Shown: positions 18,035-26,918 of the stretch, in pieces
How positions within the stretch are numbered: position 1 is the stretch's first letter
Layout: each line of letters starts with the position of its first letter
Source: Methylotuvimicrobium sp. KM2
GTDB lineage: Bacteria; Pseudomonadota; Gammaproteobacteria; Methylococcales; Methylomonadaceae
Direction: 5' to 3'
Assembly: GCF_038051925.1 (NCBI RefSeq)
Contig: NZ_CP150634.1
Location: 4,658,300 to 4,722,299 of the forward strand
Length of the DNA stretch: 64,000 nt
Notes under the pieces: model-generated
Databases searched by the model: none
What the model was told of the DNA's origin: nothing
What the model saw: the letters and a program-made list of their open reading frames with translations, nothing else
Translations under genes and position numbers: made by a program

Positions 18035-18391
18035 ATGTCACCGCTTGAAGCCAAGAAAATCATTGACGCGCTTGCTAATGGTATTGATCCTGAGACTGGA
18101 GAAATACTGTCCGAGCAAAGCACGTTCAACCGTCCTCAGGTAATCCGCGCACTCTTTGTCGCCATTAAAGCCCTTGACAGTGCGGCAAAGCGCGTTGAGC
18201 GCACCAAGTCGTTACCCGACAATGCCGGCCGCTCTTGGTCCGAGAAAGAAGACCAAGAGCTTCTTACTCTTTTCGACTCACGCGTCCCAATCAAAGATAT
18301 CGCACAAAAACACGGCCGCACTCAGGGAGCAATTGCTGCTCGCCTTGTCCGCCTTGGTCGAATCAAGAACCGAGCTGATGCACTAATATGA
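18035..18391 (+). CDS. Small protein with C-terminal Myb/HTH-like domain, 118 aa
   Basis: The N-terminal half (ALANGIDPETGEILSEQST) matches a short domain seen in many bacterial hypothetical proteins. The C-terminal half (SWSEKEDQELLTLFDSRVPI, then IAQKHGRTQGAIAARLVRLG) looks like a Myb/SANT or sigma-region-4-type helix-turn-helix, with the conserved tryptophan and the recognition helix. It probably binds DNA. A GGAG site stands eight bases before the ATG. It stands alone between the Gld operon and the sulfite reductase genes; no target can be inferred. Confidence 0.8.
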   Translation: MSPLEAKKIIDALANGIDPETGEILSEQSTFNRPQVIRALFVAIKALDSAAKRVERTKSLPDNAGRSWSEKEDQELLTLFDSRVPIKDIAQKHGRTQGAIAARLVRLGRIKNRADALI

Positions 18392-18485
18392 AAAGGGGGT
18401 CAATAATTCAACCTACCTCTTTTTCCTTTTTATGCCTCGGCAGCCAATGCCTTTGATCGAAGCTTTGGTGTTTTGACTTCGATAT

Positions 18486-20192
18486 TCAACGTTGAAAATC
18501 CCGCCCCGCTATCATCGCTTCGACATAGCCGGTTCTGATCACGAAGTCGCCGAAACGTTCGCCGGCTTGGCGATCGTCGGCATAATGCCGCAGTAACGGT
18601 GTTAATTCAGCCAGAATCTGCTCCTCATTGATATTTTCCCGATATAGCTTGTTCAAGCGCTGACCCTGAAATCCGGCGCCTAAGTACAAATTGTATTTGC
18701 CCGGCGCCTTGCCGACCAGGCCGATTTCACCGAGAAAAGGGCGGGCGCAGCCGTTTGGGCAGCCGGTCATGCGCAGCAAAATCGGGTCGTTCTCCAGGCC
18801 AAACCGTTGCAGGAGCGGCTCCAGTTTGTCGAGGAAAGCCGGCAGATAACGTTCGCTTTCGGCCATCGCCAGGCCGCAGGTCGGAAAGGCTACACAGGCC
18901 ATCGCATTCAAGCGTAACCCGCTTTGCTGTCCTGGTTCTATAAAACCGTATTGGCGCAGCAGCGATTCGATTACCGGTTTGTTGTGATCGCTGACCTTGC
19001 CGATGATCAGGTTCTGGTTCGGTGAAATCCGAAAGTCGCCGTCATGGACCTTGGCGATTTCGCGTAGCCCGGTCATGACGGGCGCATCTTCGTCGGCGAT
19101 ACGGCCGTTCTGGATGAACACGGTGTAATCCCAGGTGTCGTTGACGCCCTTGATCCAACCGTAGCGGTCGCCCGAATATTCAAACGTGTATTCTCTCGGC
19201 GCTTCCAGTTGCCAGCCTAGGCGACGATTCAATTCGAATTTGAACCAGTCGACGCCGCGGTCGTCGATGGTGTATTTCAGCCGCGCATGCTTGCGGTTGG
19301 TTCTATCGCCGAAGTCGCGCTGGATCTTGACGATTTCTTCGGCGACTTGCAGTGTCTTATGCTTGGGGCAGTAGCCGATCACGTCGGCCAAACGCGGATA
19401 GGTGTTCGGCTCTCCGTGGGTCAGGCTCATGCCGCCGCCGACCGTGACATTGAAACCGACCAGACGGTCGTTCTCGGCGATTGCGATGAAGCCTAGATCG
19501 TTGGCGAAAATATCGACATCGTTGGCGGGCGGCACCGCGATTGCGGTCTTGAATTTACGCGGCAGATAATGTTTGCCGTAGATCGGTTCCTCGTCCTGGC
19601 GGCTGGAATCGATCAGCTTTTCGTCCAACCAGATTTCATGGTAGGCGGTCGTTCTCGGGGTCAGGTGATCGTTGATGCGGCGGGCATATTCGTAGGCTTC
19701 CCCGTGCAACCGGGATTGTTCCGGCACCGGGCTGCACATGACATTGCGGTTGACGTCGCCGCAGGCGGCGATGGTGTCGAGCAGCGAGACGTTGATTTCG
19801 GCGATACTGCGTTTCAGGTCGCGTTTAAGGATGCCGTGGAACTGAAGCGCCTGGCGCGTGGTCAAGCGTATGCTGTCGTTGCACCAGGTAGTGGCGATAC
19901 GGTCCATCTCCAGCCACTGCGCCGGCGTGCAAATGCCGCCGGCGACTCGGACCCGAACCATGAATTGGTAATGCGGTTCCAGCTTTTGTTTGCGCCGTTC
20001 GTCGCGCAGGTCGCGGTCGTCCTGCTGATAAATGCCGTGAAACTTGGATAGTTGAGTGTCGCTATCGGTCAGCGCGCCGGTCAACGGGTTATTCAGGCTT
20101 TCCACCAGGCTGCCGCGCAGATAATTGCTGGCATCCTTGATGCGTTCCACTTCGACCCGTTTGTTCAATTCTTCCTCAGACACGTCGGTCAT
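18486..20192 (-). CDS. cysI: CysI, sulfite reductase (NADPH) hemoprotein beta subunit
   Basis: A 568-aa cytosolic subunit that reduces sulfite to sulfide with six electrons, using siroheme coupled to a 4Fe-4S cluster. The cluster and siroheme ligands are visible as the C-x5-C motif within ACVAFPTCGLAMAE and the TGCPNGCARP motif. The two sulfite reductase ferredoxin-like half-domains (about residues 60-130 and 340-405) are both present, and length fits the family. The frame could start at 20219. The ATG at 20192 has GAGGA eight bases upstream and lies just past the cysJ stop, so I prefer it. It forms an operon with cysJ. Confidence 0.97.
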   Translation of the reverse strand: MTDVSEEELNKRVEVERIKDASNYLRGSLVESLNNPLTGALTDSDTQLSKFHGIYQQDDRDLRDERRKQKLEPHYQFMVRVRVAGGICTPAQWLEMDRIATTWCNDSIRLTTRQALQFHGILKRDLKRSIAEINVSLLDTIAACGDVNRNVMCSPVPEQSRLHGEAYEYARRINDHLTPRTTAYHEIWLDEKLIDSSRQDEEPIYGKHYLPRKFKTAIAVPPANDVDIFANDLGFIAIAENDRLVGFNVTVGGGMSLTHGEPNTYPRLADVIGYCPKHKTLQVAEEIVKIQRDFGDRTNRKHARLKYTIDDRGVDWFKFELNRRLGWQLEAPREYTFEYSGDRYGWIKGVNDTWDYTVFIQNGRIADEDAPVMTGLREIAKVHDGDFRISPNQNLIIGKVSDHNKPVIESLLRQYGFIEPGQQSGLRLNAMACVAFPTCGLAMAESERYLPAFLDKLEPLLQRFGLENDPILLRMTGCPNGCARPFLGEIGLVGKAPGKYNLYLGAGFQGQRLNKLYRENINEEQILAELTPLLRHYADDRQAGERFGDFVIRTGYVEAMIAGRDFQR

Positions 20193-20205
20193 TTTTGTAT
20201 CCTCG

Positions 20206-22002
20206 TTAATAAATGTCACGCTGATAGCGTTTTTCTTTCTGTAAGGTTTTCACATAGTGTTCCGCCGCATCGCGGTTCATGCCGCCTTCACGCTCGACCA
20301 GACCTAGTAGGGTCTCGTGCACGTCGCGGGCCATGTGTTTTTCGTCGCCGCAGACATAAAGATAAGCACCTTCCTGCAGCCAGGCATATAGGTCGCGGCT
20401 GTTTTCCAGCATCCGCTGTTGCACATAGACTTTCTCGGTCTGGTCGCGGGAAAAGGCGACGTTCATTCGCGTCAGCAAGCCGTTTTTTAGATAACGCAGC
20501 CATTCGCTTTGATAGAGAAAATCGGTCATGAAATGCTGATCGCCGAAAAACAGCCAGTTCTTGCCGTTGGCGCCGACAGCTTCGCGTTCCTCGACAAAGG
20601 CGCGGAACGGCGCGATACCGGTGCCCGGACCGATCATGATGATCGGCGCGCTGGGGTCGCTCGGCAGCTTGAAATTTTTGTTGTGATCGACATAGACCGG
20701 TATCGTGGTTTCCGAGCCGATACGGTCGGCCAGGAAGGTTGAGCAGACGCCATGACGGCGGCGGCCATGACTTTGATAGCGGACCGTTGCAACGGTCAGA
20801 TGCACTTCATCGGGGTGTTGTTTCAGACTCGAGGCGATCGAATAGAGGCGCGGCGGCAATTTGCGCAGGCTATCGATGAAATCTTGCGGATTCAAATCGG
20901 CGCAGGGAAAATCGGTGATCAAATCGATGATTTCGCGGCCATATAAATAATCGGCCAAGTCTTGCTTATGCGCCTCGTCAAACAGACCTTCCAGCTTGGG
21001 GTTGTTATTTAGAGCGGCATATTTTTGCAGCATCGGCCGGGTCAAGGTCGTGATTTCATAGTCGCAAAGTAGGGCGTCATACAATGTACGGTCTTTGCCG
21101 TCGCTGCTGACCGTGTCATCCCCGTTAAAATGCAGGATTTCGAGCAGCTCTTCGACCAATTCCGGCGCATTGCTAGGGTAGATGCCAAGGGCATCGCCGG
21201 GTTCATAGCTTAAACCGGAACCCTCCAGCGACAATTCATAATGGTGGGTTTCCTTGTTCGAGCCGCGCCCGTTCAACACGACGTCATCCAACAACACGGC
21301 CGGGAATGGGTTTTTGCGTGAATACGGAGATAGGGCGGCGGTATTAGCCGTGGCCGGGGTCAGGCCCGTTTCCTCAGAGACACTCATCGTGCGCTGGCTT
21401 AATAAGCTCAGCACCGAAGTCATCCAGTCTTCCGCTGCCGCCTCGTAATCGACATCGCAATCGACCCGCTCGAACAGCCGCGTCGCTCCGAGTTCTTCCA
21501 GGCGTTGATCGAAATCGGCGCCGGTCTTGCAGAAAAATTCATAACTGGTATCGCCCAACGCCAGCACTGAGAATTGGGTGTGTTTTAATGACGGCGCCCG
21601 TTTGCTGAATAAAAAGTCATAGAGATCTCGGGCATTATCGGGTGGATCGCCTTCGCCATAGGTGCTGACGATCACTAGCAAATACTTTTCAGTCTTCAGT
21701 TGCGGCGCCTTATAATCGCCCATATCCTTGATCACGGCTCGCAGACCTCGCTCGGCGGCTAGGTCATGGACTTGTTCGGCCAGCTCTTCGCAGTTGCCGG
21801 TTTGCGAACCGACCAGAATGGTGATTTCGTCGGCTGTTGCCTCATGGGAGGTGGCGCTTACCGTCGATGACAATTGCGAGGTCAGATAACCGGCTACCCA
21901 GGCCTTTTGTTCCGACGTCAGCAGGGATGAAAACTGTCGGAACAACCTATAACGTTCCTCGTCTAACGGCGTTTGAGATTGTTCGGGGAAGGTATCACGC
22001 AT
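20206..22002 (-). CDS. cysJ: CysJ, sulfite reductase (NADPH) flavoprotein alpha subunit
   Basis: A 598-aa diflavin reductase that passes electrons from NADPH through FAD and FMN to CysI. Residues 60-200 are the FMN-binding flavodoxin domain (GSQTGNCEELAEQ and STYGEGDPPDNA). Residues 235-445 are the FAD domain (PPRLYSIASS). The C-terminal part is the NADPH domain (GPGTGIAPFRAF and the terminal YQRDIY). All expected motifs are intact. It is the first gene of the cysJ-cysI operon. I saw no obvious CysB site or riboswitch in the 270 bp upstream. Confidence 0.97.
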   Translation of the reverse strand: MRDTFPEQSQTPLDEERYRLFRQFSSLLTSEQKAWVAGYLTSQLSSTVSATSHEATADEITILVGSQTGNCEELAEQVHDLAAERGLRAVIKDMGDYKAPQLKTEKYLLVIVSTYGEGDPPDNARDLYDFLFSKRAPSLKHTQFSVLALGDTSYEFFCKTGADFDQRLEELGATRLFERVDCDVDYEAAAEDWMTSVLSLLSQRTMSVSEETGLTPATANTAALSPYSRKNPFPAVLLDDVVLNGRGSNKETHHYELSLEGSGLSYEPGDALGIYPSNAPELVEELLEILHFNGDDTVSSDGKDRTLYDALLCDYEITTLTRPMLQKYAALNNNPKLEGLFDEAHKQDLADYLYGREIIDLITDFPCADLNPQDFIDSLRKLPPRLYSIASSLKQHPDEVHLTVATVRYQSHGRRRHGVCSTFLADRIGSETTIPVYVDHNKNFKLPSDPSAPIIMIGPGTGIAPFRAFVEEREAVGANGKNWLFFGDQHFMTDFLYQSEWLRYLKNGLLTRMNVAFSRDQTEKVYVQQRMLENSRDLYAWLQEGAYLYVCGDEKHMARDVHETLLGLVEREGGMNRDAAEHYVKTLQKEKRYQRDIY

Positions 22003-22276
22003 AAATATTTTCCTTATACAGTAGGGCTGAATAGTTGTTAACTATTGAAAAGTCCCATGTCTACCGACAGAAGTCTATCCACATTTGGCCCTGATTGAAC
22101 AGATTCAGTATTAAGTCGGATGCTAATAACCAAGCATTTTACTCAGCAACTATCATTAAAGCTAGTTTCCTTCCGTTGAGAACATTAATCCAGCTTCCGC
22201 TTCGTATAATTAGCTTTTATTTTTTGATCGTCGTGGTATAGAGGAAATAAGGTTTGGCTATTTTTCGTGACAAATA

Positions 22277-22669
22277 ATGACGACACCAAAATTCTCAACG
22301 AAAGTCAGATGTTTCCATGATGGCGACTGCCCTATATGCAAAGCAGAAGTTAAGGCGATGAAAAGACTCGATCGAGACGACACGATTGAATGGGTTGATA
22401 TAGTCCGCGACCAGGCAGCTCTCGATAGCGCCGGAATCCGTTATAAACGAGCGATGGACCGTATCCATGTCATCGACGAAAACAGGCAGTTGCAAACCGG
22501 GGCGCGCGCATTCTTGGTTCTGTGGAAGCGTTTGCCCTATTATCGCCGATTGGCTGTCGTGGTCGAAACGCTTCCTGGATTCTTGCCTCTGATGGAATGC
22601 GCTTACCGCCTATTTGCCTATTATCGTCTGCCGTTGACCGGAAAACGGCGCATCGACGAAAAAACTTAA
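22277..22669 (+). CDS. DCC family (DUF393) thioredoxin-like protein
   Basis: A 130-aa protein with the family-defining DGDCPIC motif at about residues 15-21, a CxxC-like redox pair (C18 and C21) in a thioredoxin-like fold. The middle (ALDSAGIRYKRAMDRIHVID, then GARAFLVLWKRLP) and the C-terminal YRLFAYYRLPLTG also follow the DCC/DUF393 pattern. It is probably cytosolic or membrane-peripheral and may act in thiol-disulfide exchange, though no substrate is known. It is divergent from cysJ, which is suggestive of sulfur or redox metabolism but not proof. Confidence 0.9.
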   Translation: MTTPKFSTKVRCFHDGDCPICKAEVKAMKRLDRDDTIEWVDIVRDQAALDSAGIRYKRAMDRIHVIDENRQLQTGARAFLVLWKRLPYYRRLAVVVETLPGFLPLMECAYRLFAYYRLPLTGKRRIDEKT

Positions 22670-22721
22670 TTCACAATTAATTTTTTGGTTGAACTAATAA
22701 TTCAACTTGACCCCTTTTAGA

Positions 22722-22786
22722 CCTAGCACCTAAATTGACCATAATATTAAATCATTGCCAATGACCTATGGAGCTTAGGTTCCGGG
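22722..22786. repeat. Diverged copy of the 65-bp palindrome
   Basis: Same length and plan as the intact copies: a CCTAGCACCTAAATT left arm and a right arm GCTTAGGTTCCGGG, with GCCAATGACCTATGG inside. Both arms have accumulated changes. The right flank is R1-type sequence, but the left flank is not, and there is no clear 4-bp duplication. It looks like an old, decaying insertion. Confidence 0.65.
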
Positions 22787-22905
22787 CCTGTCAAGCGAGT
22801 CACCGAACCGCCGCAAAGCTTGCTACTTGTAGCAATTATTTTGTGCACATTCCTTAGCTAATTTTTGAGTATAAAAGGAGTAGCCTGTAGTATAAGCAGC
22901 AATAA

Positions 22906-23005
22906 AGTGTTCACATATCAAATTTCGGTTTTTTATCCCTCATCCTAGCCTTCTCCCGGAGGAAGAAGGTATTGAAGTGCCGAAATTTGATGTGCGAGAG
23001 GTATA
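22906..23005. repeat. R3b palindromic repeat, copy 1
   Basis: About 100 bp. It starts with AAGTGTTCACATATCAAATT and ends GTGCGAGAGGTATA. The inner arms CAAATTTCGG and CCGAAATTTG form the stem. The centre reads CCCTCATCCTAGCCTTCTCC, a repeat word common near bacterial genes. A second copy lies at 38.26 kb. Confidence 0.7.
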
Positions 23006-23160
23006 ATTTTCAATATTGCACAAATTTTATTGAGCTTACTTTTTCGCATCGTTAAGTTTTTCCCTATGGTGCGGCAGAAAAAGCTCCAAACCCCGAGAGA
23101 AAATCGTCGGACTTTCGCAAAGTTCGGAGTCAATCATTCAACACAACCAGAATCCTCGAA

Positions 23161-25071
23161 ATGCGTTATCGTGCCGAAATAGACGGCTTGCGAACTGTTG
23201 CTGTCGTTCCAGTCATATTATTTCACGCCGGATTTGAATCATTCAGCGGAGGCTTTGTCGGCGTAGACATATTCTTCGTCATTAGCGGTTACTTGATTAC
23301 CTCCATCATTTTGGAGGAACTCGAACAAGACAAGTTCAGCATCGTCAACTTTTATGAGCGCAGGGCACGAAGAATATGGCCCGCCTTGTTTGTCGTCCTG
23401 TTCGCCAGCTTGCCCTTTGCTTGGTTATGGTTACTGCCGCAAGACATGAAAAACTACTCGCAAAGTCTAGTGGCTGTTTCCGCATTTGCGTCGAATCTAT
23501 TGTTTTGGCAGACGAGCGGTTACTTCGACGCGACCGCTGAGTTAAAGCCGTTGCTTCATACATGGAGCTTGGCTGTTGAAGAACAATATTACCTCTTTTT
23601 CCCGCTATTTCTGCTGTTTATTTGGCGCTTAGGTAAACATTGGGTTTTGATAACGCTTTCGATTGTTGCCGTTTCCAGCTTAATCGCGGCCCAGTGGGGC
23701 TCAACCGCAAAACCACTGGCCACATTTTATTTATTACCGACTCGGGCATGGGAACTACTAATGGGCGCTTTTATTGCGTCTTATGCTTCCAGAGAGAGCA
23801 AGCCCAGGCTCACTAGAACACTAAGAGAAATCGGCGCCGTTTTCGGGTTATTGCTAATTGCCTATGCAATCTTCGGTTTCGATGAGGAAAAGCCTTTTCC
23901 AAGCCTGTACGCTTTGGTTCCGACAATCGGCGCTGCTCTAATTATTACATGCGTAACGCAACAAACGCTAGCCGGAAAATTTCTTGGCAATAAGTTATTT
24001 GTCGGTATTGGATTAATCAGCTATAGCGCCTATTTGTGGCATCAACCTTTATTTGCTTTTGCTCGGCATAACAGTCTCGATGAACCGAATAAACTTACGC
24101 TCGGCATGTTATCCGCCGCCGCAATAATGCTGGCGTACTTAACTTGGAAATATGTCGAAAATCCATTTAGAAACAAGCATTTTTTTAGCCGTAAGCAACT
24201 ATTTACAACCGGCGCCATTGTTAGCTGTGTATTTTTTATATTCGGCATCACAGGGCATTTCATGAAAGGCTTTTACGAGCGCATGTCTTTAACTCATCTT
24301 CCAAAAAACTATTTGGCCAATACCTGGATCGAGCACCGGCCCATAAATAGTCTCAATGGTGCGGCATGCGTTTCCGAGCGCGCTAGCCTTTGCAAGAGAA
24401 CCGACCGACCCGATTCAAAAAAAATACTATTAGTTGGCGATTCTCATAGCGCCGACTACTCCACTAAATTCATGGATTTGGTTTTAGCCAACGATTTAGA
24501 GGCCTGGCAAATTTCTGTGGGGGGATGCGCCTTTATTGAGTCACACTTTGCAAGACACCAAAACGAATGCGGGAAAGCACGGAAATTATTAGAACGCTCT
24601 GTTGAAGATATCGGTTTTGATTTCATAATCTTTATCAGCGCGATGAACGCACACATCGCCAATCTTCCGCCTGCCGAAGTCGATAACAATATTGAATCAT
24701 TGGCCGATTTGCTAGATCGTTTCATGGATAGCGGAGCCAAAGTATTTTATTTTACTTCACGCCCCTATTTTAACTACAAGCCAACCAAGGCGGCTGTTCT
24801 TAATAAGATATCGAGAGTGAAAGCACTTAGACATGCAAGCCACAAAAAGTTAAAAAATAAAATACAAACAATCGCTGAGGCCGATAATTTCGTAATTTTC
24901 AATCAAGCTTTAACACTAATTAATTCCGCTTGCGGACGGCTAGATTGTTTTAATGGACATTCCGAATCGATGTTGCCGTTATACAGGGATACCAATCATC
25001 TCACGACTCTTGGTGTTAGAAAAGTGTTCTCCGACTTTGTAGCGCAATCAGAGTCAGGCCGATGGCTTTAA
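23161..25071 (+). CDS. OafA/YrhL-type acyltransferase 3 with C-terminal SGNH domain
   Basis: A 636-aa inner-membrane enzyme. Residues 1-370 are the acyltransferase-3 domain: it begins YRAEIDGLRTVAVVPVILFH, has the RRxxRI-type motif (RRARRIWPAL), and shows about ten spans. A periplasmic SGNH hydrolase-like domain follows (about 415-636), with GDSHS as the catalytic serine block and DTNHLT as the Asp/His block. Proteins of this build O-acetylate surface polysaccharides such as LPS O-antigen, using acyl groups moved across the membrane. It stands alone between repeats. No O-antigen genes adjoin it. Confidence 0.92.
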   Translation: MRYRAEIDGLRTVAVVPVILFHAGFESFSGGFVGVDIFFVISGYLITSIILEELEQDKFSIVNFYERRARRIWPALFVVLFASLPFAWLWLLPQDMKNYSQSLVAVSAFASNLLFWQTSGYFDATAELKPLLHTWSLAVEEQYYLFFPLFLLFIWRLGKHWVLITLSIVAVSSLIAAQWGSTAKPLATFYLLPTRAWELLMGAFIASYASRESKPRLTRTLREIGAVFGLLLIAYAIFGFDEEKPFPSLYALVPTIGAALIITCVTQQTLAGKFLGNKLFVGIGLISYSAYLWHQPLFAFARHNSLDEPNKLTLGMLSAAAIMLAYLTWKYVENPFRNKHFFSRKQLFTTGAIVSCVFFIFGITGHFMKGFYERMSLTHLPKNYLANTWIEHRPINSLNGAACVSERASLCKRTDRPDSKKILLVGDSHSADYSTKFMDLVLANDLEAWQISVGGCAFIESHFARHQNECGKARKLLERSVEDIGFDFIIFISAMNAHIANLPPAEVDNNIESLADLLDRFMDSGAKVFYFTSRPYFNYKPTKAAVLNKISRVKALRHASHKKLKNKIQTIAEADNFVIFNQALTLINSACGRLDCFNGHSESMLPLYRDTNHLTTLGVRKVFSDFVAQSESGRWL

Positions 25072-25536
25072 TTCAAGTGTAATTATTCACACCCCCTATC
25101 GTTCGCTCGCTCCGGCGCGGGAATAAAGACCGAGAGGCTCTAGCGTCTCGTACCGCTGGAGCGGTACTCAGGCGTTCTCACGCAGAGCGCTCATCGTTAT
25201 ACATAAGTCAAAAATTACCGTTTTGCAATTTTAGCTAATGAGGCCTCGATACCATTTTTTGTCGACCAACGTTCCCGACTTAGAAATCGCGATCTGGGGA
25301 TCGCTCCCACAGAGCATCCGCCCCCTTGTGGGAGCGACGCCTTCGTCGTCCCTCACCTAACGCTAGGTGAGGGAAAGCCACTAATGTTCAATATCCGTAG
25401 ATTTATTAAACAGCACCGTTCCCAGGTATACGATGACCTCTGTTTAGTATGTTTACCGATACTTGTGTATAACGGCGAGCGCAGAGCGCTACAGCGCTAT
25501 AAATCCCCCCCAGACAAGGCAGCATTCGATGTGTTC
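25072..25536. other. Intergenic region with several short repeats
   Basis: No gene is supported. It includes tandem GCTCTAGCGTCTC/GGAGCGGTAC hairpins (25.10-25.17 kb). A 29-bp word at 25284-25312 reappears as a perfect inverted copy at 34449-34477. The palindrome CCCTCACCTAACGCTAGGTG at 25350-25373 recurs on the other side of fba. An AGCGCTACAGCGCT hairpin near 25.49 kb lies downstream of fba and could act in 3' end formation. Confidence 0.55.
25350..25373. repeat. 24-bp palindrome, copy 1 (downstream of fba)
   Basis: CCCTCACCTA and TAGGTGAGGG arms around ACGC. An identical copy lies at 26715-26738 inside the R3 element on the other side of fba. It is probably a repeat unit; a role as a terminator for fba is possible but it lacks a T-run. 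Confidence 0.7.
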
Positions 25537-26550
25537 TCACACTCGATAGCGCTTCGCCATATCGCGCAATGACACGGCTTTGATTTTACCCGCGTGCCCT
25601 GCCGAGCCGAACGCTTCGTAGCGCGATTGGCAGAGCGCTTGCATTGCATCCCTAGCCGCCTGATATATCTTACGCGCGTCCAGTTCAGATACGTTGGCCG
25701 GGTCGGCGACATAGCGGCGAATCGCGCCTGTTGAGGCCATGCGCAGATCGGTATCGATATTGATCTTGCGGACGCCGTATTTTATGCCTTCGACGATTTC
25801 ATCGACCGGCACGCCATAAGTTTGCGTAATGTCGCCGCCGTATTCGTTGATGACTTTCAGCCAGTCTTGCGGCACCGAGCTCGAACCGTGCATGACGAAA
25901 TGGGTATTCGGCAGGCGCTGTTGCAATTCGTGTAAACGGCTAATCACCAGCACCTCGCCGGTAGGCGGTTTGCTGAATTTATAGGCGCCATGACTGGTGC
26001 CGATGGCGACCGCCAACGCATCGACTTGCGTTTGCTCGACGAATTCGACCGCTTCGTCGGGGTCGGTCAACAAGCGATGCGTCGTCTGTCCGGTTTTGTT
26101 TTCCAACGAACCCAGGCAGCCGATTTCGCCTTCCACGGACACGCCGCAGGCATGCGCCATCTTCACGACGGTGCGCGTCACGTCGACGTTATAGTCGAAA
26201 GAGGCCGGCGTTTTCATGTCTTCCAACAAGGAACCGTCCATCATCACCGAGCTGAAGCCCGATTGAATCGCCTGGGCGCAGATGTCCGGAGTGGGAGCGT
26301 GGTCCCGGTGCATCACGACCGGAATATGCGGGTATTGTTCGACGGCGGCCAGAATCAAATGGCGCAAGAAGACTTCGCCGGCATAACGGTTGGCACCTGC
26401 CGAGCCTTGCATGATCACGGGACTGTCGCAGGCATCGGCCGCTTGCATGATGGCCTGGACCTGCTCCATGTTGCTGACGTTGAATGCGGGAATACCGAAG
26501 CCGTGGTCGCCGGCGTAATCCAGCAGTTGCCGTAATGAGACTAAAGCCAT
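25537..26550 (-). CDS. fba: Class II fructose-bisphosphate aldolase (Calvin-cycle subtype)
   Basis: A 337-aa zinc enzyme that interconverts fructose 1,6-bisphosphate with dihydroxyacetone phosphate and glyceraldehyde 3-phosphate. Visible elements are GIPAFNVSNMEQVQAIM at the N-terminus, the zinc and catalytic block HRDHAPTPD, VEGEIGCLG, GTSHGAYKF, VMHGSSSVP and INIDTDLRMA. This sequence type matches class IIA aldolases called CbbA/FbaA in autotrophs and methylotrophs. In a ribulose-monophosphate methanotroph it would serve sugar cleavage. The open frame extends to 26601, but GAAGGAG nine bases before the ATG at 26550 marks the true start. Confidence 0.96.
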   Translation of the reverse strand: MALVSLRQLLDYAGDHGFGIPAFNVSNMEQVQAIMQAADACDSPVIMQGSAGANRYAGEVFLRHLILAAVEQYPHIPVVMHRDHAPTPDICAQAIQSGFSSVMMDGSLLEDMKTPASFDYNVDVTRTVVKMAHACGVSVEGEIGCLGSLENKTGQTTHRLLTDPDEAVEFVEQTQVDALAVAIGTSHGAYKFSKPPTGEVLVISRLHELQQRLPNTHFVMHGSSSVPQDWLKVINEYGGDITQTYGVPVDEIVEGIKYGVRKINIDTDLRMASTGAIRRYVADPANVSELDARKIYQAARDAMQALCQSRYEAFGSAGHAGKIKAVSLRDMAKRYRV

Positions 26551-26714
26551 GAACGGTTCTCCTTCGATTTGTTTTTGATTCCGGTTAAGTGCTGACATCA
26601 ACGTCTGCGGGAAAGGAGGCGAGTTTAATTGTTAAATCAACCCGCCCACTTTTGATTTATACCTTTCGCACTTCAAATTTCGGCAGTGTCTTAGGAGGCG
26701 CCGGGGTGCTCGAT

Positions 26715-26738
26715 CCCTCACCTAACGCTAGGTGAGGG
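26715..26738. repeat. 24-bp palindrome, copy 2
   Basis: Identical to the copy at 25350-25373. This one lies inside the R3 composite repeat upstream of fba, replacing the segment that in the 55.2-kb R3 copy reads GACAGCAGGGATGCTGTC, which is also a hairpin. The R3 family therefore seems to tolerate exchange of its small internal hairpin. Confidence 0.65.
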
Positions 26739-26781
26739 ACCAGCATGGAGCTGGCATAGAGTATCTACATGGACGTATTCA

Positions 26782-26846
26782 CCCAGCACCTAAATTCCAT
26801 AGCTCATTGGCTAGGATTAATTGTCCGGGATAATTTAGGTGCTGGG
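26782..26846. mobile_element. 65-bp palindromic mini-element, copy 2
   Basis: 15-bp perfect ends (CCCAGCACCTAAATT and its complement), 65 bp in all, flanked by TTCA at 26778-26781 and 26847-26850. The inner sequence differs in orientation from the 5.5-kb copy. The empty site would read GGACGTATTCACGGCGTCC, as in R1 copies B and C. Confidence 0.85.
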
Positions 26847-26918
26847 TTCACGGCGTCCTTTGACGGGCACCCCGGTGCCGAATTTTGATCTCCGATAGGT
26901 ATAGTTGAAAATACTCCG

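Larger units (their letters stand above)
22670..23160. other. Repeat-rich intergenic region
   Basis: Holds a decayed 65-bp palindrome (22722-22786) followed by an R1-type right arm fragment (CTGTCAAGCGAGTCACCGAAC). It also holds an R3b repeat (22906-23005). An AATAATTCAACTTGACCCCTTTT word just after the DCC gene is an inverted partial match to AAAAGGGGGTCAATAATTCAAC at 18390-18411, on the other side of cysIJ. Nothing else is seen. Confidence 0.6.
26658..26903. repeat. R3 composite repeat, copy 1, carrying the 65-bp palindrome
   Basis: 246 bp with ends TATACCTTTCGCACTTCAAA and CGATAGGTATA. Inner stem words are AATTTCGGC and GCCGAATTTT. The centre contains the palindrome CCCTCACCTAACGCTAGGTG, then GGACGTATTCA, the inserted 65-bp element, TTCACGGCGTCC and TTTGACGGGCACCCCGG. 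It lies between fba and the methyltransferase gene, in the fba promoter region. Confidence 0.8.

Noticed and set aside
22003..22276. A riboswitch or CysB site upstream of cysJ
   Set aside because: I could not find a conserved S-box or similar aptamer, or a clear inverted repeat in the expected position.
24042..24740. Antisense frames within the acyltransferase gene
   Set aside because: Shadows of a clear coding sequence.
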